In this document: in pieces, positions 1 to 8,600 of the stretch
Numbering within the stretch: the first letter of the stretch is position 1
Layout: each line of letters begins with the position of its first letter
NCBI RefSeq assembly: GCF_014172405.1
Contig: NZ_WNXC01000002.1
Coordinates: 1-64,000, forward strand
Direction of reading: 5' to 3'
Source: Pedobacter gandavensis
GTDB taxonomy: Bacteria; Bacteroidota; Bacteroidia; Sphingobacteriales; Sphingobacteriaceae
DNA length: 64,000 nt
Notes under the pieces: generated by a model
Told to the model about the DNA's origin: nothing
Seen by the model: only the letters and a program-made list of their open reading frames with translations
The model's database searches: none
Made by a program: the position numbers and the translations under genes

Positions 1-166
1 CTTTGGATTCAAGATCTTTTTTATCATAGCCTTCCGGGGCTATATTCTTCTCTTCAAGGTAGATGTTCAGCATCTTAGCTTCTTTCTCTACTTTGGTTAA
101 CTCAAAATAATCAAGGATACCTTCTGGTAATAATAAACTGATAAGGGTTTCTGCAGCGTCACTCAA
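1..166 (-). CDS. ISAon1-like transposase, N-terminal part (runs off the window)
   Basis: The minus strand is open from about position 166 to the window edge and encodes roughly 55 residues beginning SDAAETLISLLLPEG and continuing through DYFEL, EEKNIAPEGYDKKDLESK. This pattern (LLPEG, then YFE, then an E-E-x-N-x-P-P/E-G-Y-x-x-x-D-L-ESKG segment) is what I remember from the small N-terminal-region proteins of ISAon1-type insertion sequences common in Sphingobacteriaceae; the name is from memory. No ATG is present: the frame opens after a stop near 210, and the TTG at 166 is the most plausible start, so the true start is uncertain. The rest of the transposase lies outside the window, so intactness cannot be judged. 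It marks the left end as a likely mobile-element boundary. Confidence 0.6.
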   Translation of the reverse strand, partial: MSDAAETLISLLLPEGILDYFELTKVEKEAKMLNIYLEEKNIAPEGYDKKDLESK

Positions 167-235
167 AATGAAAATTCTCGGTTGGTTTACAAGTGCAAAA
201 GAAAGAGTTTATTTCATTCCCCCCAAGAATTCCGC

Positions 236-257
236 TTGATCCTAAATCAGGGATCAA
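236..257. repeat. Short inverted repeat beside the transposase start
   Basis: TTGATCC (236-242) and GGATCAA (251-257) form a perfect 7-bp inverted repeat around an 8-base spacer. It sits between the upstream end of the transposase fragment and the end of the lipoprotein gene at 338. It may be subterminal structure of the insertion sequence or a weak hairpin after the lipoprotein gene. No target-site duplication can be identified with one end only. Confidence 0.3.
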
Positions 258-337
258 TCGCAATACTTGTGGACCAAGTCCATATTTTCGATTTAAGATC
301 CAGCCTCAATCACCTCATCAAGACTGGATTCAATATT

Positions 338-1048
338 TTACTTCTCTTCAACTACCTGTTCATCTTTATGAACCGTCACTTCAACCTTAGTTGCACCTGC
401 ACGGGCAGATGACACTGCCTTCCCAATTTCAGTCAAGCCTTTTGATTCGTAAATCTTCATCGCTGTCACCACATCAATCGCCTGCCTGGTCTGCTCTTCT
501 GGAATTGGTACAAAAGAAAGAAAGTTTAAAGTAACTCCTTTAGATTTCAAAAGGTCATTTACATTTTTAAGCAACTCTGCCTCAAATTCATTTTGATTGA
601 AATCAACAATATCTTCATTTAACAGAAGATCCCTCGCAATTTCCTTAATTCTTTTATCTATCACTGAATTTTCAGCAGTTTCATAGGCTTTAGAACTATT
701 AACCTCGCTATCGCTGTCACTATTCATTTTCCCCAGGTATTTAGCTTCTCCTATGTACAGTTTAGCATCAGTAATAGAATAATCATAGGTTACTTCAATT
801 TTTGCCATTACACGATTTTTAAATGCACTTTTAAAAACGCTCTCGCCTTGCATTGGATAATCCGGCACTGTTATTTTATAAGAGCACATACCAACTCCTT
901 TAGGAACAGTTTCCCCTGCTTTAATCAATTCCCAGCTTACACCGCAATTACTGGTATAAAGGGTTTGTACATTTGATTGCGCACGGTCACAAGAAGAAAG
1001 GAATAGCGCCATAAGGCCAATAGAGGTGGCAGTTAATAAGTTTTTCAT
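338..1048 (-). CDS. Putative lipoprotein with SPFH/band-7-like region
   Basis: This 236-residue protein starts with a lipoprotein signal peptide: basic residues, a hydrophobic stretch, then LSSC with the acceptor cysteine at residue 20. The remainder resembles an SPFH (prohibitin/band-7) domain: a beta-rich N-terminal half with KIEVTYDYSITD, an IDKRIKEIARDLL helix, then VNDLLKSKGVTLNFLSFVPI, an EEQTRQAID linker and a C-terminal helix ending in small residues (SARAGATKVEV). SPFH proteins assemble into membrane-bound rings or scaffolds; the substrate here is unknown. The upstream 62-residue membrane protein ends 3 bases before the start, so the two are probably one transcript. The last residues are acidic. 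Family assignment is by eye and moderate; a generic exported lipoprotein is the fallback. Confidence 0.6.
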   Translation of the reverse strand: MKNLLTATSIGLMALFLSSCDRAQSNVQTLYTSNCGVSWELIKAGETVPKGVGMCSYKITVPDYPMQGESVFKSAFKNRVMAKIEVTYDYSITDAKLYIGEAKYLGKMNSDSDSEVNSSKAYETAENSVIDKRIKEIARDLLLNEDIVDFNQNEFEAELLKNVNDLLKSKGVTLNFLSFVPIPEEQTRQAIDVVTAMKIYESKGLTEIGKAVSSARAGATKVEVTVHKDEQVVEEK

Positions 1049-1051
1049 CGT

Positions 1052-1240
1052 TTAGTTGTTTTTTATTCGTTTGATTAATAGGCCAGAAATGTAAATCACT
1101 ACACCTGGACACAGGGCAGCAATAATACTAAAGAATAAACCAGCACTGGCATAATATCTACCGACAAGATAAAACTGATACCAGAAATTGATCAGCGCGA
1201 TAGCAATTAAGACTATCAGAATATAGAGCATTATTTTCAT
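1052..1240 (-). CDS. Small two-helix membrane protein
   Basis: This 62-residue protein is almost entirely two hydrophobic segments, roughly residues 4-24 (MLYILIVLIAIALINFWYQF) and 33-56 (ending VVIYISGLLIKR), separated by a short polar turn and closed by a basic tail KRIKNN. It has no recognised motif. It lies 3 bases upstream of the SPFH-like lipoprotein on the same strand. That spacing suggests co-expression and a possible membrane partner or anchor. I do not recognise the family. Confidence 0.55.
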   Translation of the reverse strand: MKIMLYILIVLIAIALINFWYQFYLVGRYYASAGLFFSIIAALCPGVVIYISGLLIKRIKNN

Positions 1241-1384
1241 AGCTCTAATTTATAATTTTTGATCAAATTCCTGTTGACAAAATCTTCCTAAGCCAGGAAA
1301 CACATTAATAAAGAAGGCAATAGGGTATTCTGCCACCATATGATTGTATAGTAACTGCAGTAAAACGAAAGAAATAAAGATATT

Positions 1385-1690
1385 TTAGTAACTAGGCTCC
1401 GTAGAGATTAAATGCTCCTCTATAGATTTAATCAATTGATCATTAAAACCTGGAGTATTCAACTCCTTCAGGGGAACATCCATATCCAGATACTTACCAT
1501 AAAAACTTTTCACCATCAACTTCACCTGATCAGAACGATCGTCTGGATGCCCACCCACTTTATCAGAATACTTATCAATATGGCATATGTACAGGTAATG
1601 ATTGCCATTATCTTCAAAACTTTTAATGTTTGAATCCAATTTATTTGGATCGATTTCTAAATTTATTTCGAGCTTTTCTTTTTTCTGCAT
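1385..1690 (-). CDS. Hypothetical protein (101 aa)
   Basis: This is a soluble, charged protein with no signal peptide or membrane segment. It starts MQKKEKLEINLEID; the ATG at 1690 is preferred over the in-frame GTG three bases earlier. The middle contains a run of histidines and aromatics (GNHYLYICHIDKYSDK) followed by GGHPDDRSDQVKLM. The C-terminal part is helical (FNDQLIKSIEEHL). I do not recognise a family. It stands alone: 144 bases separate it from the small membrane protein downstream and 114 bases from the GNAT gene upstream, so operon membership is unclear. Confidence 0.5.
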   Translation of the reverse strand: MQKKEKLEINLEIDPNKLDSNIKSFEDNGNHYLYICHIDKYSDKVGGHPDDRSDQVKLMVKSFYGKYLDMDVPLKELNTPGFNDQLIKSIEEHLISTEPSY

Positions 1691-1804
1691 CACTTATGGA
1701 TATTTTCCTCTATTACTGCCAATTTACACATTCTATTCCAAGCCAAAAGCTAAAAGAACTACCTTAAAAGGGAACTTACCTTCAGCTGACAGAATAACGG
1801 AAAA

Positions 1805-2407
1805 CTAAATCAATTTGTCTTTCAACAATTCTTTTTTCCCATTAAACCATTCATCCTTAAGCATACTCAGCACAGCAGAATCTCTTCTACCCCCATCAAC
1901 TCGATAGCCATTGCTTCTTAATACCCCTTCAAAAGTACAACCAAGCCCTTTTATAGCCCTCATACTTCTCTCATTGCGAGCATCTAAACGGAACTCCACC
2001 CTTTCCATCCCCATTTGCTCAAATACAAATTCAAACAATAAATATTTGCAATGTTTATTTAAACCTGTACCCTGAAATTCCCTACCATACCAAGTATGCC
2101 CTATAGATAAACACTTATTAGATAAGTCAATATCATATAAACGGGTAACCCCTGCGTATTGCTGCTTGATCTTATCAAACACTATAAAAGGATAAGCCAG
2201 CCCATTTTCTTTAGCTATCAATGCTTTTTCAATAACTTCTTTCATCCCCCTTTCACTTCCCGCATTTTGCGAGGAATAAGTCCACAATTCCGGCTCATTA
2301 ATCGCAAAAGTCTTCAAATGATCAAAATCTGAAATCTCGAGCGGGCGTAACAAAACATGTTCATCTTCCAGGATATAATCTGTTTCAGGGTCAAAAATAT
2401 ATAGCAT
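1805..2407 (-). CDS. GNAT family N-acetyltransferase (RimJ/RimL type)
   Basis: This 200-residue protein is predicted to transfer an acetyl group from acetyl-CoA to a protein N-terminus or small amine. The N-terminal beta-strand LLRPLEISDFDHL is the usual opening of the RimJ/RimL-like branch. The acetyl-CoA-binding motif A is present as GREFQGTGLNKHCKYLL (around residues 103-119), followed by the motif-B segment RVEFRLDARNERSMRAIKGLG, where N-x-x-S-x-x-A-I-x-x-L-G is characteristic. Length fits the family. There is no signal peptide, so it acts in the cytoplasm. The natural substrate cannot be told from sequence. It is followed by a 114-base gap and preceded by the erythromycin-esterase-like gene on the same strand, 38 bases away. 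Confidence 0.85.
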   Translation of the reverse strand: MLYIFDPETDYILEDEHVLLRPLEISDFDHLKTFAINEPELWTYSSQNAGSERGMKEVIEKALIAKENGLAYPFIVFDKIKQQYAGVTRLYDIDLSNKCLSIGHTWYGREFQGTGLNKHCKYLLFEFVFEQMGMERVEFRLDARNERSMRAIKGLGCTFEGVLRSNGYRVDGGRRDSAVLSMLKDEWFNGKKELLKDKLI

Positions 2408-2445
2408 AGTTTAAATATTATTGGATAAAACTACAGAAAAGAGGC

Positions 2446-3669
2446 TTATTTATTAGCGCTAGTCTCGTTAAAATAAAGGATTAAATCAAAGTTCTTTGCG
2501 ACAACCAAAGGGTAAACAGCTGGCTGCTCCTGCCCTCCAATCAACCGCATATCATGCTTTTTAGAGAAAAAGGAATGGAGTACCGGAATTTCAATTGCCT
2601 CATTTACGTCCAACACAAAATTCTTGAATTTGCACTGTTTAAAATAAAATTCAAATGATTTTGGCTTCATCAATTCCGGGTAGTAAACAGACTTCAAGCT
2701 AAAACCCTTCCCCTCTTTGACAAAAACATTCGCATTTCCATGATTAAAATCAGTAGCGATCACATAGTAATCAGGCCCATATTTTTGTTGCAGATGCGCA
2801 CCCATAGTCGGGAAGCCATTTGTAGTTCCCTTATAAAGATGCAAATTGTGCGCCCAAAGCACCAACTGCTTTTGAGGGGTGTTTTCTAAAATCCAACTCA
2901 CATTTTCCGCCAAATATTCATCACGATACCCACGATTTTCTTTTCCATACCTGATCAACTGCTGCTCCAGTAAATTAATCTGATACTGGTAATTTTTTTT
3001 TGGGGAAACTTCAGGGAGCTTTGCTGCACGTAAAACACCTAACATTCCTTTTATCGAGGAAATATCAGCAGCTGTCAGAAGTGCATATTCCTTTTTCCAA
3101 AACCTTACCATTTCCGCCTTAATTTCCTCAGGAAGATCAGGGCCAGCATCCAGCAATTCTCGAATCACACCAGCAAATCCCCTTGCTTCCAGTCCATAAA
3201 TATGAACCCGTTCCGACATGGGTTTTTCCATATTATAGGCCTTCAACCAAATCAACATTCGTTTTGTTTCAGCAACCAAGGGAAATCCACCATTCTTTAG
3301 CATCATCTCTTGCTGCTTTCCATTAATATACTCATCCAAATATTCCACAGAAACAAAGTCACTTTCAAAAGCGATAGCCCTAAAGCCCAATTCCAAGACC
3401 AGAAAACGAATCAACTTATCTTTATATTGAAAAAATTCATGGGTTCCATGCGTCGCCTCGCCCAAAGCTATGATCCTTTTAGACTTTAGGCCTGTTTTCA
3501 AAAATTCCAATTCCTTAAAACCACTATCTGGATCTAAGGAACCAATCGGCCTAATCACCTGATTTAAGTTCTCAATAATTACACTTGTTTGATCCTGAGC
3601 ATGCAATTGCCCGAATGAAAATAAAAGAATCAGGGGCAAATAAGTTATTCTTAACAACGAGATCATCAT
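2446..3669 (-). CDS. Exported erythromycin-esterase family protein
   Basis: This 407-residue protein opens with a Sec signal peptide (ISLLRITYLPLILLFSFGQ, cleavage near LHAQ). The mature part carries the conserved signatures of the erythromycin-esterase/succinoglycan-biosynthesis family: ALGEATHGTHEFFQYK (residues about 70-85, with the paired histidines and glutamate), FRAIAFESDF, and LVLWAHNLH with a further conserved histidine near residue 275. Those His/Glu residues form the metal-independent hydrolase site in characterised esterases. Most chromosomal members have no proven role in macrolide resistance, so the substrate is left open. A run of five or more lysine codons near residue 223 (PKKNYQ) is not unusual. 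The neighbouring GNAT gene may share its transcript. Confidence 0.82.
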   Translation of the reverse strand: MMISLLRITYLPLILLFSFGQLHAQDQTSVIIENLNQVIRPIGSLDPDSGFKELEFLKTGLKSKRIIALGEATHGTHEFFQYKDKLIRFLVLELGFRAIAFESDFVSVEYLDEYINGKQQEMMLKNGGFPLVAETKRMLIWLKAYNMEKPMSERVHIYGLEARGFAGVIRELLDAGPDLPEEIKAEMVRFWKKEYALLTAADISSIKGMLGVLRAAKLPEVSPKKNYQYQINLLEQQLIRYGKENRGYRDEYLAENVSWILENTPQKQLVLWAHNLHLYKGTTNGFPTMGAHLQQKYGPDYYVIATDFNHGNANVFVKEGKGFSLKSVYYPELMKPKSFEFYFKQCKFKNFVLDVNEAIEIPVLHSFFSKKHDMRLIGGQEQPAVYPLVVAKNFDLILYFNETSANK

Positions 3670-4077
3670 GCTTATGAATTTGAATCAAAATATGACAATA
3701 ATTTATGAACTACACAAATAATTTTCATCCCTTACAGCAATTCCAATCCAAGTTATTATGCTATTCCGTTATTTTTTTATAATTTTAACCTATTAAATAG
3801 GCATAAACCGTATATTTCGGTACTATCCTGAGCACAATGAAACGAATTTTCGTTTTTATTCTTGCTGAGATTAGATTAAACAGCTGTGTAAGAGGGAATA
3901 GGGACCTTCGCATCCATAATAAATCAAATCAATGTGACCGTGATCATTTTATGTTTCGTGGGATTGTCATTATTTTGAATTTGATGTTCAGCAAAAATTG
4001 TTTATTATTTATAAAGATTCTAGATAAATATTAACTTATTTGCTTAACGATCTTTTTAAAATACTTGTATTCTATAT
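3670..4077. other. Divergent intergenic region without a convincing gene
   Basis: These 408 bases separate divergent genes and must carry both promoters. An open frame of 65 codons (3837-4034) starts with a hydrophobic run but has poor codon structure and no recognisable ending, so I do not call it. For the plus strand a weak candidate promoter is TTTG at 4039-4042 and, 19 bases on, TACTTG at 4062-4067; this lacks one base of the TAnnTTTG consensus and would leave almost no leader before the ATG at 4078. Confidence 0.4.
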
Positions 4078-5577
4078 ATGACATTAACCGACATCAAGTT
4101 TTCTGATTATATCAGAGACTTCGAGCAAACATTGAAACACTTATTCCATGTTCAGGCAGACATTGATCAATTGAGTCTCGAAAGAGGCCTGCCACCAGAA
4201 ATTCTTAAAGGAATTATGGATCAAAAACCACTTTCTGTAGCTATTCCTACCGAATATGGCGGCCGTGGAAGTATCGTTAAAGAATGTCTTGGCCTTCTAG
4301 CCGCAGCTTCTTATGAATCTTTACCCCTATCCTTAACTTTTGGAATCAATATCGCACTTTTCTTAGAGCCTGTTTCAAAATATGCAGATGAATCTGTTAA
4401 GAAAGGCATCTTTGATAACTTTTTAGAAAAAGGACAAATGGGTGGTCTGATGATCACTGAACCTGATTATGGTAGTGATGCCTTGAACATGAAAACAGCT
4501 AGCAAAGCGGTTCCTGAAGGTTACCAGATTAAAGGCACTAAACATTGGCAAGGCCTTACTGGCATGGCTGATTATTGGATCATCGCCGCAAGAAACGAAA
4601 ATGAAAATGGAGATTTAGGTAGAGATATCGATTTCTTCCTTTGTGACATCACTAAACCAAAACAGGAAATTGTAGTAGAGGAACTTTACGACAATCCAGG
4701 TTTGTATATGATCCCTTACGGATTAAACCAACTTGACCTTGTTGTCCCAAAAAATTTCAGATTACAACCAGAAACCACCGGCATCAAAATGATGTTGGAC
4801 ATTCTTCATAGAAGTAGAATGCAATTTCCTGGTATGGGGATGGGATTCATTAAAAGAATGTTGGATGAAGCTATGCAACATTGCCGTACCCGAATCGTGG
4901 GCGCCGGTAATTTAATGGCCATCGACAATGTACAATTCCAACTTTCAAGAATTCAGTCTGCCTATACCATCTGCTCAGCAATGTGTGCTTATAGCAGTGA
5001 GATCAGTGGAATTGAACACAATTTAGCTATGGAAGGCCTGGAAGCCAACACAATGAAAGCTGTAGTGACCGACTTGATGCAGGAATCTGCACAACTATTG
5101 GTACAACTTTCTGGAGCAAAAGGTTATAGAACCAGTCATATTGGTGGTCGTGGAATCATGGATAGTCGTCCATTCCAGATCTTTGAAGGATCAAACGAAA
5201 TGCTGTATAACCAAGCAGCAGATATGATCACCCGTTTAATGAAGAAACAAAAACAGTCAAATCTTTTTGATTTCCTTGCTGAATTTAAAGTCACTGCTCA
5301 ACCTGTTGCCTATTTTAAAAAGGAATTGTCTTTCCAACTATCGGAAAACCTCTCTCAACGTAAAATGGTAGACCTTGGTAAAATCTTAACAAGAGTAATC
5401 TGTATTGGATACGTCCTTAAATTACAAGAAAAAGGTTACAGAAAAGATCTGGTTGAAAACTGTATTACAATGGTTAAACAGGAGGTTTCAGCATTAATCG
5501 CATCTCTTCAATTCGAAAATAAGGTAACTGCAATCGATGATTACTCAAGGGAAAGCTCTTGGCTAGATTTCGCATAA
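4078..5577 (+). CDS. Acyl-CoA dehydrogenase family flavoprotein
   Basis: This 499-residue flavoenzyme is predicted to oxidise an acyl thioester at the alpha-beta bond. It has the N-terminal helical domain, the middle FAD/substrate motif GGLMITEPDYGSDA (about residues 121-134) with the following KGTKHWQGLTGMADYWI, and the C-terminal flavin motif SGAKGYRTSHIGGR. The catalytic base is present as Glu370 in FQIFEGSNEM, equivalent to the Y-E-G-T glutamate of medium-chain enzymes. It is about 110 residues longer than typical members, with extra sequence after the catalytic loop ending RESSWLDFA. It precedes the Pls-like NRPS by 118 bases on the same strand, but a strong hairpin terminator lies between, so co-transcription is partial at best. 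Its substrate could be a fatty acyl-CoA or a carrier-bound aminoacyl group; nothing decides this. Confidence 0.88.
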   Translation: MTLTDIKFSDYIRDFEQTLKHLFHVQADIDQLSLERGLPPEILKGIMDQKPLSVAIPTEYGGRGSIVKECLGLLAAASYESLPLSLTFGINIALFLEPVSKYADESVKKGIFDNFLEKGQMGGLMITEPDYGSDALNMKTASKAVPEGYQIKGTKHWQGLTGMADYWIIAARNENENGDLGRDIDFFLCDITKPKQEIVVEELYDNPGLYMIPYGLNQLDLVVPKNFRLQPETTGIKMMLDILHRSRMQFPGMGMGFIKRMLDEAMQHCRTRIVGAGNLMAIDNVQFQLSRIQSAYTICSAMCAYSSEISGIEHNLAMEGLEANTMKAVVTDLMQESAQLLVQLSGAKGYRTSHIGGRGIMDSRPFQIFEGSNEMLYNQAADMITRLMKKQKQSNLFDFLAEFKVTAQPVAYFKKELSFQLSENLSQRKMVDLGKILTRVICIGYVLKLQEKGYRKDLVENCITMVKQEVSALIASLQFENKVTAIDDYSRESSWLDFA

Positions 5578-5597
5578 CCAAATAAATCATAACGTCC

Positions 5598-5640
5598 AAA
5601 AAAGACATTCATCGAAAGATGAATGTCTTTTTTGTTTTTA
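5598..5640 (+). terminator. Strong intrinsic terminator after the acyl-CoA dehydrogenase gene
   Basis: A 16-bp perfect stem pairs 5598-5613 (AAAAAAGACATTCATC) with 5618-5633 around a GAAA tetraloop, followed by TTTTTGTTTTT. It lies 20 bases after the stop codon and ends about 56 bases before the NRPS start. Confidence 0.9.
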
Positions 5641-5695
5641 ATGGTTTTATCAAAAAATTTCGGTTATTTAGGTCAAATTAAATTACAACGTGCTC

Positions 5696-8600
5696 ATGAA
5701 TTCAAAAAGCATTGTTATCGGCAATATTCGTCCCGAATTCACTAGAGACGAGACTATTGGAGATATTATCAGGGCTGCCGTAGCAGTACATCCGAATAAA
5801 ACTGCATTAATCTTTAATGAGACATCGCTAACCTATCAACAACTAGACATTTGGAGTGATGCCGTAGCCGTTTTTCTTAATGACAAAGGAATTGGAAGAG
5901 GCCAAAGTGTGGGATTATGGTGGCCAAGAAGTATGGAATTACAGGTCGCAATTTTGGGAATCGCAAAATCCGGTGCCGCTTATGTACCACTGGATAGAGA
6001 AATGCCCGCCGACCGTGTCCATACGGTCATGCAGGAAGTCGGTGCATCTGCCTGTTTCAGCGATGCATTAGACGAAGGATCTTGTCAAGTATTTCGAATT
6101 CCAACTTGTCCAGACTTCAGCCTCCCCTTTACCACCTATCAAATACAAGCCCTGCCAGACGACCGTGCTTACGTATTATATACTTCCGGAAGTACAGGAA
6201 AACCTAAAGGAATTCCGATCAGTCATCGCCAGATTTGCCATTTGATTCGTTCAGAACAAAGTGTAGTTAAAATTCTACCAGAAGACCGTGTATATCAAGG
6301 CTTCTCAGTGTCATTTGACATGTGGTGTGAAGAAACCTGGATCAGCCTTTCTGCAGGCGCAACAATTTGGGTCGCTGATGCAACCACTGCTAAATCTATT
6401 GATGAACTGAGTGATATATTTAGGGCTCAGAAAATTACAATTCTTCATGCTGTACCCAGCCTTCTGGCAGTAATAGACGACGATATACCTACACTCCGCC
6501 TGATTAATGCTGGTGGTGAGGCTTGTACCAGTCAGGTTTTGAACCGCTGGAGCAAACCAGGTTATAATATATTTTACAACAGTTACGGACCAACCGAAAC
6601 GACGGTCACCTCCACGATGATCCCGCTTAGGCCAGGAGATCTAATTACTATCGGCAATCCATTACCCAATTATAACCTTGCCGTAGTCAATGAACAATTT
6701 GAAATCTTACCATACGGTGAACAAGGACAATTGATTATTTCTGGTCCCGGAGTGTGTGATGGCTATGTGAACCGCCCAGACCTCACTGCAGAGAAGTTCC
6801 TGACCAAACCAGATTCACTTCAAGAGCTCCCTGGAGATCGCATCTACCTGAGCGGCGATGCGGTGATCATGCAACCCGATGGCAGTATCGACTTCCGTGG
6901 CCGTCTGGACGACCAGGTCAAACTTCGGGGATACCGTATCGAACTTGGCGAAATTGAAGTTAAACTGAATGAACTGGAAACAGTTTCCGCCGCCGCTGTA
7001 GCCCTAAAAAAAGACGCAAACCAACAGGATCAGTTGATTGGATACGTTTCCCTTAAAGCAAACGTTTCATTTAATGATCATGAAGCCAGAATGCAACTCG
7101 CAAAGGTCTTACCACCTTACATGGTTCCATTAGTACTGGTGGTTATGGACAAAATGCCACGCCTTCCAAGTGGAAAAATCAATAGAAAGGAGTTGCCAGT
7201 ACCTCAGATTTTACTGGAAGCTAAACCAGAAGAAGAAATTATCATTCATGCCGATGATAATGTAGAAACAAAGGTAATGGCTGGGTTAAAACATCTTTTT
7301 CCAGGAAGAACCATCAGTCCTGAAAATGACTTTTTTATGGATCTGGGAGGGCACTCTCTATTGGCGGCATCTTTTTCTTCCTGGCTAAGAAAAGAAGCAA
7401 ACATTAAACAAGCTTCCTTAAAAGACATCTATACCAATCGCCCCATCAGTAAATTGATCCAAACCTGGACTGCTGCTGCAGAAAAACAAAGCAGCCCAAA
7501 AGACAAAGAGCCTTTTCATAAAATATCTTCTCTACGTTACTGGATTTGCGGCATTGCACAAGGCTTCTCATTATTGGTGATTTATGCACTTTTTGCAGCA
7601 CAGATCTTTGTCCCTTACTTAGGATATTATTACCAACTGGCTAAAAGTGAAACCGATAAAGGTGATACATTTTGGGCAATTATTACTGCACTAGTCCTAT
7701 TTTGCCTCATCGCTCCTACGTTCTCACTCTTAAGCATTGTGATGAAATGGCTGCTGCTTGGCAAAACAAAAGAAGGTGATTATCCACTCTGGGGAACTTA
7801 TTATTTCCGCTACTGGCTGATCAAATCGATACAACGCTTAGTTCCGCTGCAATTTATGAATGGTACCCCCCTTTATCCTTTTTATTTGAGGATGATGGGC
7901 ATGAAAATGGCGCCAGACTCTCAAATCAGCTCCATTACTGTAGGTATGGAAGATTTACTTGAAGTAGGAAGTGACGTAAGTATCAGCTCAGGAGTGGTCC
8001 TTAACAATGTGGTCGTCGAAAATGGCCTGCTAAAACTAAGAAAAATAAAAATTGCAGACCATGCCTACATTGGCAGTGGGGCAGTTATCTCTGGAGGAAC
8101 TACCATTGACGACTGGGGCGAATTACAGGATCTGAGCCATTTACAAGCCGGACAACACATTCGCGAAGGGGAAGTCTGGAAAGGAAGTCCTGCAGAACCA
8201 ATAGACAAAAAACGTCCTGAGGATCTTCCGCAGCCTTTAATTGTTTCTGGTTTCAGAAGAAAGTGCTTCGGCCTGCTTTACACAATATTACTGATACTCT
8301 TCCCCATCGTCATCTTATTGCCTTTATTACCTGTAATCGAAATGTTGAATTATATGGACTCGATAGCTCCTGATTATAATTTCAATTATTTCATTCATAT
8401 TCCAATGCTTACCGTGGTTTATCTGGTCATCTATGGCCTGGAAACGGTTTTACTGTCCAGGTTATTATTATACAAAATGAAACCAGGTACCTATCCCGTT
8501 TACGGCTGGATTTATGTCAGAAAATGGTTATCTGATCAATTGATTTCCACCTCATTAATCGTCCTTCATCCGATGTATGCAACCGTATATATCTCTACCT

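Noticed and set aside
2446..3669. Macrolide resistance gene
   Set aside because: The family signature is present, but chromosomal exported members usually have no proven resistance role and no other resistance gene is near.
3837..4034. 65-codon plus-strand open frame in the divergent intergenic region
   Set aside because: Rare codon structure, no recognisable homologue, no clear ending signal and it lies in a promoter region; treated as chance.
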